The notes: a model not told the origin generated them from the sequence alone. A DNA stretch of 64,000 nucleotides from Ligula intestinalis (GCA_036362985.1 JAYGXS010000004.1:18209964-18273963), one strand, 5' to 3'. Counted from the first letter of the stretch, positions 1 through 11,026 are shown. Program-made: numbers and translations.

Positions 1-655
1 ATTGAAGTCACCAAGGACTATCAATTTGTCCGCCTTCGGCACAGAGGCCAGGAGGGCGTGCAGATCCTCATAAAACTTGTTCTTTGTCTCCTCAGAGCTG
101 GCCATCGGAGGAGCGTAAACACTAACGATAGTGGCGAATTTGCCACCCCAGAGAGGCAGGCGGAGACTCATCAGGCGTTCGTTGATACCCTGCGGCGTAC
201 AGGGTAGTCGTCCCACGATGTCCTTCCGGATGGCAAAGGCGACGCCGGCCTCGCGTCGCTCTGCCGTCGGACGGCCCACATAGAAGAAGGTGTAGCCGGC
301 ACCCACCTCTTCTATGGAACCTTCACCGGAGAAGCGGGTTTCACTGAGTGCGGCGATGTCCACCTTGAAGCGCGCCAGCTCCCGGGCGATGAGCGCTGTT
401 CTCCGTTCCGGTCGAATGCTCCTCGTGTTATCTAAAAGGGAACGAACATTCCAAGCGCCGAAGGTGATAGGACTTACCTGAGCTCCCTGAGCTGTCGTCC
501 TGTGAGCTCTGGGAGCTGCCCTGCGGGAAGGAAACGGGTTAGAGGGAGGGTGGGGAAGAGAGAAGTTTTGATTTGCGTTTATAGTGTTTCGACCGCGTGT
601 TTGCATTCTGTCAGCCACGGTCAACTGGCAGATGTCGCAACCCAGCGTGTTTGAA
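1..655 (-). pseudogene. Partial LINE endonuclease (copy A)
   Basis: Read on the minus strand, this encodes the N-terminal endonuclease domain of a non-LTR retrotransposon, which would nick target DNA to prime reverse transcription. It parallels 6116-6770 with scattered substitutions. The endonuclease motifs equivalent to TWNVRW, LSETRF, VYAP and LGDFN fall inside it. The rest of the protein lies left of the window. The start codon equivalent to the one at 6770 is changed, so I treat it as a pseudogene fragment. Confidence 0.75.
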
Positions 656-1139
656 GCCACCTTTTCTAGGTCCATCAACCCTCTCGCGAGGGGCAGCAGC
701 GCTACTCCACAAAGGGACTGCCGGTTACCCACAACTGCTGCCGAACTGCACCATGGGCCGCGAGTGTTTTGGTGCCGAACGACCACTTGGCTGTGAGCCT
801 GCCTTCAGCTTTGCTGAGGACTTTAAGGGGGGAGGGAGAATTTGGGAAGTAGGGGGTGGGAGCAGCAGTAATTATCCTAGAGGCAGTAGCGGTGAAAGGG
901 GCTGTGTCTTAGATATAAATGGAAGGCGTTCTAAAGCTACGGCATCTGACTGTGGTTAGAACTGCTGCTATGAGTTAGGTGTTATTGGTACTACCGTGGA
1001 GGCAAGCTCTGTGGGGATAAGAGTGCTAGTCATGACGGTAGGGCTACTATTTGAGTAGGAATCGCTACGATGGAATAGGCTCACTTTAAGAGCACGGTAA
1101 TGGAAGGTATAGGTATGGTTGTAGAGTCAACACTAGAAA

Positions 1140-1562
1140 TATCAGGCAAAGTAATACATAACAAATAGCAAACAGAAAAGTAATACGATAAATTAGATGT
1201 AGCAGGTGTAGCAAGACTGCAAACAAACGAGGAAAGTAAACAGTAAAGTTCAAACAGAAAAGGTATCGTTTACAGTAAGTAGCGTCCTTTCACCAACTAC
1301 GTCTACTAGGATGCTTACCGCTGCAACCCGGGGACATACCGGGCGTGGGGACACACACACCGGAGACCCTCACTTGGTTTAGCCCGCTGATCGAGGCGGG
1401 GAGCCGGGGGGTGGCCGCCAGGCAAAGCCTAGCTCCGGGGAGCCACAAGTGAGAGTTGGATGCCAGCCAGGGACGCTAGGCGCAGCCACCATCTACGCGA
1501 GGAAGATGATGCGATCTGCCACGACCTTCACGTGAACCCCCAGCTGGACACCCCATACCCCC

Positions 1563-1617
<55 letters not shown>

Positions 1618-2205
1618 CAGTTCCCCCGTCGATTTCGACGATGGGCACCACGCGCTCCAACAGGCCGCAGCAAACGCTGAAGCAAGCCGCAACTGACACA
1701 AAGGCGAGCTGGGCAAGCAATACGTAAGCGACATCAAGCAGGAGCAACGCAGAGAACTTTTGCGAGAGACAACATGAGTTTAGGCAGACTTGCACAGAAT
1801 CTACCCACTCGCTCGCCACTCCCACCTCCGTATCCGGTGTAAAGACAAAGTCAATAAGACCGGGGATGAGGGAGGGTGTAGATGGCTGGCGCGATAAACA
1901 CTCAGCACGCGCACACTTGACACAGCCATCTCGCCAGGTATGCTCCCGACTGCGCGGGAGCGCCATAAAGGCCACATTAACAGGGAGCCATTGCAGCCTG
2001 ACTCTCAGTCCTCCCTCTCCTCCCATACGCACACACAGACACACGCATACAGTAGGAGAGGCTACGTGGGGGCCCGAGTTTTCCCGTCAGTTGGCAGACC
2101 CTCCAAGCCACGGCTTTTAGCGCACCGTGATAGATTCAGACGCATTCAGATTTATTATAGTGAGGGAAGAATCGCGCCGAGGTCGACCTCACTCTCTCCC
2201 CCACC
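1140..2205 (-). repeat. Dispersed repeat family S, copy 1
   Basis: This unit recurs almost unchanged at 11063-12000. Its part beyond the CA run (about 1616-2205) also occurs as solo or partial copies at about 16300-16760, 37290-37760, 39280-39425, 41477-41657 and 60610-60830. Shared landmarks are CGACAGTTCCCCC beside the CA run, a block reading CCATAAAGGCCACATTAA, and TTATTATAGTGAGG near the far end. No protein is evident. Several solo copies stop at the CGACAGTTCCCCC edge, which suggests that this is a real element end with (TG)n as a tail on the minus strand. Confidence 0.75.
1565..1615. repeat. (CA)n microsatellite
   Basis: About 25 uninterrupted CA units lie at the CGACAGTTCCCCC edge of family S copy 1. 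The equivalent site in copy 2 (11382-11397) has only about 8 units. The long predicted open frames here (poly-TH or poly-CV) are artefacts of the repeat. Confidence 0.95.
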
Positions 2206-2937
2206 GCATAGTGACCGCCTAGCTTCTCGGGCACCCGCAGTGGGGCCGGAAGCCCAGTGGGAGCGCGAGCGCAGTCACCAACAGGGAATCAGAGGTGAGA
2301 GAAAGTGCCAGCGCCCTCCAGGCCGCAGGGACCGTGGTTGGCTGAAGACTGGCATTGCATGTGCATACAGAGAGGGGTAACCAGTCAGTCAATGACTGAA
2401 AGGCACTACCCATGCTCCGTGGGCGAGGCTGAAAGGAGAGCAAGAGACAATTGGTGAACTTTGCAATTGTGGACGTGCAGAAAAAGAAGAAGAAGAAGAA
2501 GAAGAGTAGAAAGAAGATGAAGTAGAAGAAAAAGAGGAACAAGGAGGAGGGGAAAGGCCGAAGGGAAAAACTAGATAAAGGGAAAGAGGAAGATAGGGAG
2601 AGGAGGTGAGGGGGGAACGCAGACAGGCCGAGAGAGAGGTGAGGAGATGAAGTATAGAAAAGAACAATGAGAGCAAAATCTCAACTTACCTTGCAGCAGA
2701 GAATCTTCAGTAGCTACTGAGGCTGTCGTTTGTGCTAAGGACAGAACTGCAGGCGCCGCTATTATGAGTATGATTGCGGTAATGGAGAGAGTAATATAAA
2801 CTACAGGAGCTATTATGGGGCAGTAAGGCAATACAGTGTTCGACAAATTCAGCAAGAACGGCCTCCACTTACCTGAGGGAGGAGGCACTGACCTGTGTTC
2901 CCGACAAACTTGACGACGCAATCGGGACATGAGGCGC
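2206..2937 (-). other. LINE copy B 3' flank and purine-rich stretch, no gene
   Basis: This lies just downstream of the zinc-finger end of the minus-strand LINE, so part of it is probably its 3' untranslated region. Bases 2480-2660 are strongly purine-rich on the plus strand (GAA, GAGG and AAGAAG runs). Open frames through them are low-complexity Phe/Ser/Leu strings on the other strand and are not credible genes. Confidence 0.5.
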
Positions 2938-3613
2938 CTAGTGAGTGTGGCTGAGGCTGGTGGTGGGAATGTGTGAGGTGCTGGGTGTGCCGACATCATG
3001 GTCAATGCCGCTGTCGTGAATGCGCATGTGACCTAGTAGGCCCATGCGATGAGCGAATGATCGGGGGCAGTGTGGGCAGTGAAGACGGTGGTCTCGTCTG
3101 TGTGTTGGTGCTCCAGGCACAAGTTCACCAGTCTCTGCGATGGATTCGCAAGTGACCGATTAGATCGATGTGTGAGGTGAATGTGCGATTGCAGTGAGGG
3201 CATATCAGGCCCTCAGAGCTGGTGGGGGGTTCAAGTGTGGAAGTTGTTGCCGGCAGTAATGTGTCGGAGGGAGTGGAACAAGTTGTGGGTGAGTTGGAGT
3301 CGGTGGACGAGAGCAACGAGGCATCTCTCGCGTCGGTGATTGCCGTCGAGGTGGAGGGCAGAGAAGGGTATCGTGGAGTGTTTGGTGCAGTAGACGTGGA
3401 TGCTGTCGGAGGGTTGCATGGATTCCGGAGGTGACCGACCAAGCCAATAGGTGCACGGAAGGTGCGTTGACAGCGCGGGCACGTTGGGAGGGGTTGGGTG
3501 TTGGCAGTGTGCGTCCGTGGATTGTGAGACTTGCGTGCGTCCGTTTTACCTTGGCGGCGGCGATCCGAATGGCTTTGTAGATTGCGGCGCCCGTTTTGAC
3601 CGCTCTTCGCCAC
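2938..3613 (-). pseudogene. C2H2 zinc-finger tail of LINE copy B
   Basis: Three finger-like units are legible on the minus strand: CPRCQRTF...[16 protein letters not shown]...DLIGHLRIHR and CPHCPRSF...GLLGHMRIH. Each has the Cx2C pair; the first lacks the usual second His and looks degenerate. The linkers are rich in Ser, Thr and Pro. The first two units (to 3125) are in a different frame from the RT body, and the third (3120-2938) lies beyond a stop in yet another frame. The ancestral protein probably carried all three in series. C-terminal fingers in a LINE are known from flatworm elements and are thought to bind nucleic acid. Confidence 0.75.
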
Positions 3614-4911
3614 GTGGTTCGGTTCAGGGCAAGCTCCTCCCAGTTCAGTGTGTTGATTTGGAGACGTTTCAGGGAGTTCTTCAGGGTATCCTTGTAACGT
3701 CTCTTCTGTCCTCCTTTGTGAAGAGTGCCGACGACGACATCGCCATAGAACAGTCGCTTGGGTAACCGTTCATCATTCATACGTACCACGTGACCGCTCC
3801 AGCGCAGTTGTATCTGCCTGAGCATGGCCTGGATGCTGAGTACTCCCGTGCTCTCCAGGATTTTCGTGTCCGGAATCCTCTCCTGCCACTTCACCTTCAA
3901 TATGCGGCGTAGGCAGCTGCTATGAAAGTGGTTAAGTTTCCGCACTTGGCTAGCATAGACAGTCCAAGTCTCCGCTCCGTACAAGAGTGTTGACAGCACA
4001 ACAGCCTTGTACATCTTCAATTTCGTTGACAGTTGAAGACCATGACGATTCCATACGGAGGCTCCGAGCCGACTGAAGGCTTGGCTAGCTTTGGATATTC
4101 TGCGGGTAATCTCATCGTCTATTTTAGTGTTGCGGGAAAGCGTACTGCCGAGGTAAGTGAAGTTGTCCACGTTCTGCAGTTCGGCTCCGTTGACGTTGAT
4201 GCGTGCGGGGTTGAAGTCAACACCTGGTGGTGGTTGATGCATAGCCACCGTCTTGTCCGTATTGATGGTGAGGCCAAAGTTGGCGCAACCTGCTGCAAAG
4301 AGGTCCATGCTCCTTTGCAAGTCCGCTTCGGTGGTGGTGTTGAGAGCGCAGTCGTCCGCAAACAGCAGATCATGAACTGTGGTTTTGGAGACGCGCGTGG
4401 GTGCCTGCATCCGACGAGTTTTGAGGAGGTTTCCGTCCGTTCTGTAGTTGAGGGGGATTCCGGGACGCTCGTCACGGTAGGCGTCCGTCGGCATGGCAGA
4501 GAACATGAGACTGAAGAGGGTGGGTGCGAGGACACAGCCCTGCTTCACTCCATCGGTCACTGCGAAGGCTTCAGGCAGCGTTCCGTAGTCCGTGACGCGC
4601 GCCATCATCCCATCATGGAGTTGTCGAACCATGTGGGTGATGTGTTCCAGACAGCCAAACTTCTGCATAACCTTCCAAAGTCCGGGCCGGTTCACGGTGT
4701 CGAAGGCTTTTGTCAGATCTACGAACGTAGTGTAGAGATGGGTCCGCATCTCTTGACATTTCTCCTGCAGCTGACGCGCGGCAAATATCATGTCAGTGGT
4801 GCCGCGGTGACGTCGAAAACCACATTGACTTTCAGGCAGAAACCCTTGTTCCAGGTGGCTATTCAGACGATTGAGGAGAATGCGTGCGAAGATTTTACCG
4901 CCAATATTCAC
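3205..4911 (-). pseudogene. Reverse transcriptase domain of LINE copy B
   Basis: A 568-codon open frame begins inside the RT domain. The palm motifs are intact: motif [14 protein letters not shown], motif [14 protein letters not shown], motif [11 protein letters not shown] with both catalytic aspartates, then NTDKTV and FTYLGSTL. A thumb region with the typical [13 protein letters not shown] and RWSGHVVRM blocks follows. Just upstream, NHRGISLV is still in frame, but the stretch that normally links it to the preceding DATIV block looks deleted (near 4945). The last ~110 codons of the open frame are out-of-frame read-through over the zinc-finger part. Confidence 0.85.
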
Positions 4912-5219
4912 CAGCGAGATTCCGCGGTGGTTGCCGCAGACGTGACAATTGTGGCGTCTTTGAAATCCTGAGGAACTTGTACCTGTCGCCCCATCTCTTG
5001 GAACATGGTCGTGAGGTGATTTATGAGTTGGTGACCACCATATTTATAAATATCCGCCGGGGTCCCGTCGGACCCGGGTGCCTTCCCACTGGACAGTTGC
5101 TGCACAGCCTTGAGGGTCTCCTCAGGGGTGGGTGGGAGGTCGAGGTCAGCGTTAGATTTCCACTTGCGGTAACGGGTCAATGGCAGCCTCAGAGGTGGTA
5201 GAGGGCCGGTTGAGTACAC
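4908..5219 (-). pseudogene. RT finger region of LINE copy B
   Basis: This 103-codon frame carries the conserved block [32 protein letters not shown] and the DFKDATIV block, which lie N-terminal to RT motif A in RTE-like and CR1-like elements. It then runs out of frame. Between here and 5417 the sequence is still recognisable as linker (ALKAVYGP) but crosses further frame changes. Confidence 0.75.
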
Positions 5220-5416
5220 TTTGGAAGTGCTCGGCCCAGCGGCTCAGAAGTTGGGTCTTCTCAGTGATGAGGGTGGTACCGTCCGCGCTGAGAAGCGGGG
5301 CTGTTTCCCCTCACTACGGGGCCGTAGACTGCTTTGAGCGCTGCGAAGAAGTTCTTCCATTCCTTGCGATCCGCGTAGCCTTGGATTTCCTCACCCTTAC
5401 GAGCCACCTAAGCGTC

Positions 5417-6127
5417 CTACATGTCCCGCAGCCGCTGCTGTACAAGACGGCGACTTTGGTAGTAGGCTGCTTTCGTGGCGTCGGTAGGGTGAGCGACATA
5501 TTCGTTGCGGAGGCGATTCTTCTCAGAGATGAAAGTACTGATGGCTGCATCGTTTTCGTCGAACCAGTCTTGGTGTGGGCGGGGCGCGGGCCCAAGGATG
5601 CGTTTTGCAGTGGATTGAACAGCATCCCGTAGTTGACACCATTGGGTCTCCACGGAGGTGTTCTCTTCTGCGATTGGGAGGTTATTAAGCTGGTGAGTCA
5701 GCTCGTTGCTGTAACGGAAGCGGTTGGCAGGCAAGTTTAACAGATCAGTATTCAACTTACCTGGGAGTCTCTTACCTTGAGGTCTCCTGCATGGTTGAAG
5801 ACGGATCCGCATCTTGGAGATGATGAGACCATGATCGGTATCACCATCGGCACCCGGCATTGCCTTTGTCACCAGCACGTCTTGCTGATCGCGCCGCCGC
5901 ACGAGGACATAATCCAGAAGATTCCACTGGTGAGATCTGGGTTGCATCCAGGTCGCCTTGTGCTGCAGCGGTTGGCTGAAGTAGGTGTTTGTCAGTATGA
6001 GACGGTGCACCGCGCAGGTTCGAAGGAGGAGTAGGCCATTGTCATTGAGTCTGCGTAGGCCCTGGGGGTCCAAGCACTCCCCTCCAGGCGGCGTGGTCTG
6101 TGCCGATGCGGGCATTGAAGTCACCAA
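5417..6127 (-). pseudogene. Endonuclease C-terminal half and linker of LINE copy B
   Basis: This continues the endonuclease in a shifted frame. It has [23 protein letters not shown] and the catalytic-histidine block [15 protein letters not shown] (TDH in place of the usual SDH), followed by a basic, helical linker ending in [15 protein letters not shown]. The frame change relative to the N-terminal half falls in the 6042-6127 overlap. Confidence 0.75.
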
Positions 6128-6770
6128 GGACTATCAACTTGTCCGCCTTCAGCACAGAGGCCAGGAGGGTGTGCAGATCCTCGTAGAACTTGTTCTTTGT
6201 CTCGTGGGAGCTGGTCATCAGAGGAGCGTAGACACCAACGATGGTGGTGAATATGCCACCCCAGAGAGGTAGGCGGAGGCTCATCAGGCGTTCGTTGATG
6301 CCCTGCGGCGTACAGGGTAGTCTTCGAACGATGTCCTTCCGGATGGCAAAGGCGACTCCGGCTTCGCGTCGCTCTGCCGTCGGCCGGCCCACATAGAAGA
6401 TGGTGTAGCCGGCACACACCTCTTCCATGGAACCTTCGCCGGAGAAGCGGGTTTCACTGAGTGCGGCGATGTCCACCTTGAAGTGCGCCAGTTCCCGGGC
6501 GATGAGCGTTGTTCTTCGTTCCGGTCGGATGCTCCTCGGGTTATCTAAAAACCAACGAACGTTCCAAGTGCCGAAGATGATGGGACTTACCTGGGCTCCC
6601 TCAGCTGTTCTGTGAGCTCTGGGAGCTGTCCTGCGGGAAGAAAACGGGTTAGAGGGAGGGTAAGAAAGAGAGAAGTTTTGATTTGCGTTTGTAGTGTTTC
6701 GACCGCGTGTATGCAGTCTGACAGCCACGGTCAGCTGGCAGATGTCGTGACTCAGCGTGTTTGGAACCAT
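6042..6770 (-). pseudogene. Endonuclease N-terminal half of LINE copy B
   Basis: A 242-codon frame starts at an ATG at 6770. It has a Ser/Arg-rich leader of about 75 residues, then the endonuclease motifs [23 protein letters not shown] and [10 protein letters not shown], which supply the metal-binding Asn, Glu and Asp. The frame is lost soon after GVLGPPG. The domain makes the target-site nick in target-primed reverse transcription. Confidence 0.85.
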
Positions 6771-7440
6771 CTTTTATAGGACCATCAACCCCCTCGCGAG
6801 GGGCGGCAGCGCTACTCCTAAATAGGACTGCCTGTCACAAGTAACTGCTGCCGAACAACACCATGGGCCACGATTGATTTGATGTTGAACGACCAGTTGG
6901 TTACGAGCCGCCCACAACTTTGCTGTCGCGCCGCCATAGGACTTTTTAGACCGTGGGGGGAAGGTATTTGGGGAGTAGGGGGAGGGAGCAGCAGTACCTA
7001 TCCTAGTAGCAGTAGAGGTGAAGGCGACAGTCTCTATTTCTGCTGCTACGCATTCTAATGCTGTGACATCTGATTGCTGTTAGAGTAACTGCTTCGAGTA
7101 GTATCGTCAATGATGTTACTAAGGAGGCAAGCACTGCTAGGACTAAGAATGCTAATCATGGCGGTGGAACGACTATATGGGTAGGCATCGTTACACTGGA
7201 GATGACTAGAAGTAATGTTATGGAATAGTATAGATATGACAGTAGAGAAAACATGGGAGAAGTAGCAGGTAGAGTAACAGATAAAAAATATCAATTTAAC
7301 AAAAAAAATAGTAAGATGAAACAGATGTGGAATCTGGCATACATAATCATAAAGAACAATGGATGCAATGTTAAGACTACCGGATATCAAGTAGATAACG
7401 CAGATAAGGCAACGTCGCAAGAGTACTGAAATGCGTAAGC
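6771..7440 (-). other. LINE copy B non-coding leader
   Basis: No credible gene. The first ~130 bp match 656-790 closely. The remainder is diverged but has the same order of landmarks as 790-1290 (GGAGCAGCAGTA, GTAGCAGTAG, GAGGCAAGC, GCTAATCATG). The sequence is rich in GTA/GTAG. The block stops matching near 7440, where the plus-strand RTE-like element begins. Confidence 0.6.
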
Positions 7441-7798
7441 TAGTGAGGTAAGCACTGATCGCTCCAGATGAAGGCGTGTTACCCGGTAAAGGAGGGTTAC
7501 CCGTTAGCCAAGCTGCAGGCTACCTGGCGCGTCCGCGGGTGGCGGATAGTGGCGTGGCCTTCAGTGAAGGTTAGCTGCGAAATAAGCAGGCTCCCGGGTC
7601 TGGCGAATAAGCAGTCGCGGACGCAGCAGCGACAGTGATACCAGGGCGCGGTGGGCTGAGGTCTGGCGCACCGACTGCCTTTTAAAATGCCGCAAGTCCC
7701 AATGTCGACACTGTGACATGGCGAGCGTGAACCGCCATTAAATAGGTTTGCTTGCCACCACCACCACCACTGTCTTGTGGTGAGGTTCTTGAGCCAAA
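7441..7798 (+). promoter_or_regulatory. Presumed 5' untranslated and promoter region of element C
   Basis: GC-rich sequence with paired GTTACCCG words, ending in a CCACCACCACC run, lies between the end of the LINE B leader and the first coding bases of element C. An internal promoter here is expected for this class of element but is not directly visible. Confidence 0.35.
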
Positions 7799-9009
7799 GT
7801 GCTAGAGGAGACAACTTCGAACAAAGAATCCGAGCGGCCGTTGGGGACCCGCCTTTATTCAAAATTCCCAAGAAACCTCATGAGCATGTCAACTTACGAT
7901 TTTACCGCGTCAGCGGGAACCGACGCGCTCCGCAACCCTTATCCGGTGGTGCGGGCGAATAATGTGCAAGCTGGACTGTTTGACAAAAAACGGACTCTTG
8001 GTATTGGATGCTGGAATGTGCGAACATTTCTGGAACCTGGTACTCAAAGTTTGATAGCGCACAGTCTCCATGAATATCACGTGAATGTTTGTTGCTTGTC
8101 AGAGGTCCGACTCCCCGACTCAGGCGCCCGAGAAATCAAAATCCCGGGGATCGATTCTTATTTCACCTTGTATCTCAGCGGTCCGCGTGACTCATCTGGT
8201 AGACATGGTGTGGTTATTGCCCTCTTGGAAGAAGCTAACCGTGCACTACTAGCATGGGAACCAGTCAACGACCGAATGGCCTATGTTCGACTAAAAGGCC
8301 ATTTTACGAACATCTCGGTCGTATCTGTGTATGCACCTACGTCGGCGGCTGAACAGCAAGAGAAAGATAATTTCTACTCGCAGCTGCAGGAGCTAGCTGA
8401 ACGACTCCCTCGTCGAGATCTGCTAATTGTTGCCGGGGACTGGAATGGCCGGACTAGGCCCGGTGACCCGACAAACAGCCACCTTCTTGGTCGTTTTGGG
8501 CTTGGCTCTCGAACGGACAATGGTGAAAGGATGCTGCAGTTTGCCGAACAGAACCGACTGTTTGTTACCAACACATGCTTTCAGCATCATCACGAACATC
8601 TACTGACTTGGTATTCGAACGATGGCCGCACCGCCAGTCAGATCGATTACATTCTAGTTGGTTCACGGTTTCGCAGCTGGGTCCACGATAGCAGGTCGAT
8701 GCAAGGTGCCGAAACTGGTAACGTCCACGGGTCTGACCATGTTCTCGTTCGCACGCGCCTGAAGGTTCACCTCTCATCTGTGCCCAAACTGCCACGTGCG
8801 AGACGCCTTGATGTCGCGAAGCTCCGGCAAACCAACACTACCGAGGCTTTAAGCACAGAAATCCAGTCCCGTCTTATGACCCAGGCTGACAATGAGGGCA
8901 GTAGCAAGTGGCCATCACTGAAGACATCCATCTATGGGGCAGCTGAGAAGATTCGGGGATACACTCAGCGGCGCCGCAGTGACTGGATCAGCGGAAGAAC
9001 CCTGCAGCT
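7799..9009 (+). pseudogene. Endonuclease and linker of element C
   Basis: The frame is open from 7799 into the insertion at 9010. After a lead of about 60 residues it shows all the endonuclease motifs: IGCWNVRTF, CLSEVRLPD, VYAPTS, VAGDWNGRTR, SQIDYILVGS and the catalytic GSDHVLVRTRL. The linker then reads SDWISGRTLQL at the point where a foreign insertion enters. By motif this domain is intact, so the element died through its downstream lesions. Confidence 0.85.
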
Positions 9010-9102
9010 GAGAAGAAGAAGAAGACTCGATCGCTGGGACAATATGTTTATTCGTCTGACGTTTCGATATCCGTCGCGGATTCGTCATCAGAGACATGAG
9101 TA
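9010..9102 (-). mobile_element. Penelope-type terminal repeat inserted in element C, with hammerhead-like core
   Basis: A 93-bp insertion is flanked by 6-bp direct repeats GCAGCT (9004-9009 and 9103-9108). It carries the family signature (AGAAGAAGACTCGATCGCTGGGAC type) and, on the minus strand, a hammerhead-like core: CTGATGA at 9085-9091, a hairpin of ATCCG and CGGAT, then GAAACGTC. The flanking stem I halves are GTCT and AGAC. The net addition is 99 bp, so the host reading frame is kept, but the insert brings in a TAG stop. Confidence 0.8.
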
Positions 9103-9970
9103 GCAGCTATCGGCCGAGACGACTCGAGCCAGGTCCCGAAACGATGCCTCTTTACGCCAACTTCGAAAGCTGACAGCAAAGTTGGCTAGGGATGACCGGC
9201 AGAAGTATTGGTCCGAAACGGCGACTTCTATGGAGCAGGCTTCTAATGTTGGTGACACTCAAAAATTGCACGAAATCATACGCCAGGTTAGTGGAAAGCC
9301 CCCGACACTCTGTGATTCTGATCGCGATGTGAATGGAGGATTTATTGCCGACAACTCGGCCAAGGTCGATCGCTGGCGTGAACACTTCGAGCACCTACTC
9401 AAGTTTGACGAACAATCCATCACACCCTCCCTCTTCTCCACAGCGGATTTTCAATCCTCCCCGCCCTACGCAGTGTCGTGTGACATCCCTTCCGAAAACG
9501 AAGTTACCGATGCAATGCAGAGGCTACGCAACAACAAGGCGTGCGGAGAGGATGGTATTCCTGCAGAAATTGACAAGTCCTGTGTCGACACCCTGGCTCC
9601 TCGGCTCCATAAAGTGATTGTACAGGCGTGGCGAGAAGAGACCGTTCCCGATTACTGGGGCTCAGGTATCCTTGTACCTGTCCACAAGAAGGGAGATAAG
9701 ACAAGATGCGAGAACTACCGTGGCATAAGTCTTATTGGTGTTGCTGCAAAGATCTTCGCTGTTGTTCTTCTCAGGCACTTCCAGTCTGTACGTGACTCCC
9801 GGACACGACCCAACCAAGCCGGATTCCGAGCTGGGTGTGGATGTGCAGATCAAATATTCACACTGAGGTGCATCCTAGAATCCCGCCATTGTTACCAGCA
9901 ACTGACTGCCATTTGCTTTGTCGACTTCGCCGCTGCATTCGTTTCCATCCATTGTGGGTTCCTGTGGTGA
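9103..9970 (+). pseudogene. RT N-terminal part of element C
   Basis: This resumes after the insertion. It encodes the finger region, with NNKACGEDGIPAEI, WGSGILVPVHKKGDK, NYRGISLIGV and PNQAGFRAGCGCADQIF, and reaches motif A as CFVDFAAAFVSIH. The catalytic Asp of motif A is present, but the usual AFD reads AFV. The frame ends at a TGA (9968-9970), and an indel nearby shifts the downstream part. Confidence 0.8.
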
Positions 9971-10708
9971 AAAATGTGACTGGATTGAGTGCCGACTCAA
10001 CTCACTGCCATGATTAAGGCCTACTATCGGTCTACCACCGCACGAGTCCTGGTCTACAACAATCTCGCTCAATCGTTCGATATCCGGTCTGGTGTCCCAC
10101 AGGGCTGCGTCCTTTCGCCCATTCTGTTTAACTACGTCATTGACTGGATTCTCGGCAAAGCCCTACATGAAGAGGATGGTGTTTAGCTTGCACCCGGATG
10201 CCGGCTAACTGATCTTGACCACGCCGATGATATTGTGCTGTTAGCCTCAAGCTTTTGTGGTCTACAGTCGGTAGTTTTGCTGTTAATTGAGATCGCTAGG
10301 TTGGTAGGCATGTCCATAAATTCCATAAAGATGAAGTTGTTCTCGAGCTGCATCCCTGACCAGGAAAAGGCACCCCTGAGGATTAATGGCCATCAACTTG
10401 AAGAAGTAGACAGCTTTAAATACCTCGGGGAGAGGCTGCTACCGAATGGGCAGAGCAAGAACGACATTGTCTCCCGTATCGATGCTGCTCGCTGGGTTTT
10501 CTCAACCCTTCGAAAGCGCCTATGGATCCGACGTGACATCTCCATTGTCACGAATATTCGTGTATACCGTGCATCCATCCGGTCAGTCCTCTATGGATGT
10601 GAATGCTGGGCTGTGCGCGCTGAAGATGAGCGAAGACTGGAGGTCTTTGGCCACCAGTGCCTGAGGACGATCCTGCGAGTCAAGTATAGCGACTTTATCT
10701 CAAATTAG
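9971..10708 (+). pseudogene. RT palm and thumb of element C
   Basis: In a shifted frame this holds AMIKAYYRSTTARVLV, motif B SGVPQGCVLSPILF, an in-frame TAG at 10184-10186, motif C as DLDHADDIVLLA (10220-10231), then SFKYLGERLLPNGQ and SVLYGCECWAVRAEDERRL. Both aspartates of motif C remain, but the residue before them, normally Tyr or Phe, is His. A TAG at 10706-10708 ends the open frame. Confidence 0.8.
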
Positions 10709-11026
10709 ACAGTCCACATCCGCTGCGATCGTATCCCGAGGATATCTCAGGCCATTCAAGAAAGGCGACTGAGTGGTTTGGACACGTTCTCCGTCGTCCG
10801 CCCCTCGAGCTTACCTATGCTGCCCTCGACCCGGCACCGCAGCCCACCTGGAAACGTCGAAGAGGAGGGCAACTGAAGACTTGGCTAGACACCGTCCGTC
10901 AAGACATGGAAGCAGTTCTTGGACCTCCGTCGCTGAAGAAGGGACTGGGTGGAGCTTTCGAGATCCGCTGCCGCCAATCGCCGCGCATGGAGAGGTACCG
11001 TTCGTGACATCATTGAGGCCGGCTAG
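10709..11026 (+). pseudogene. C-terminal tail of element C
   Basis: Beyond the stop the typical RTE-like tail is readable with frame changes: WFGHVLRRPPLELTYAALD, PTWKRRRGGQLKTWLDTVRQ and, near the end, RDIIEAG followed by TAG at 11024-11026. This marks the true end of the ancestral protein. No zinc fingers follow, unlike LINE copy B. Confidence 0.7.

Larger units (their letters stand above)
1..2205 (-). mobile_element. LINE copy A, 5' part, cut by the window edge
   Basis: This minus-strand segment repeats the 5' part of the LINE at 2938-6770. Bases 1-655 match about 6116-6770 at high identity. The match continues through the non-coding leader to about 1140, and bases 1140-2205 match 11063-12000. 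The coding part is the start of an apurinic-type endonuclease and reaches the window edge at the conserved LGDFN motif. The codon matching the start Met of the other copy reads as a non-ATG codon, so this copy has probably lost its start. Its right edge at about 2205 lies close to the 3' side of the next LINE, so the two copies may be head to tail. Confidence 0.8.
2938..6770 (-). mobile_element. LINE copy B: endonuclease, reverse transcriptase and C2H2 fingers, frameshifted
   Basis: This is a nearly full-length but broken non-LTR retrotransposon on the minus strand. In order it holds an endonuclease (6770 to about 6042, continuing in another frame to about 5417), a linker (about 5410-4908, several frame changes), a reverse transcriptase (4911 to about 3560) and a C-terminal C2H2 finger region (about 3613-2938). 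The layout and motifs fit the RTE-like endonuclease/RT elements that are common in flatworms. At least four frame changes and an in-frame stop make it inactive as it stands. Its leader continues up to about 7440. Confidence 0.85.

Noticed and set aside
1460..1737. Long His/Thr or Cys/Val repeat open frames on both strands
   Set aside because: They are translations of the (CA)n microsatellite and have no flanking coding evidence.
4033..4971. 312-codon plus-strand frame
   Set aside because: It is the antisense shadow of the LINE reverse transcriptase at 3205-4911.
5180..6272. Plus-strand frames of 85-150 codons over the LINE endonuclease
   Set aside because: Antisense shadows of the minus-strand LINE, whose domain motifs are clear.
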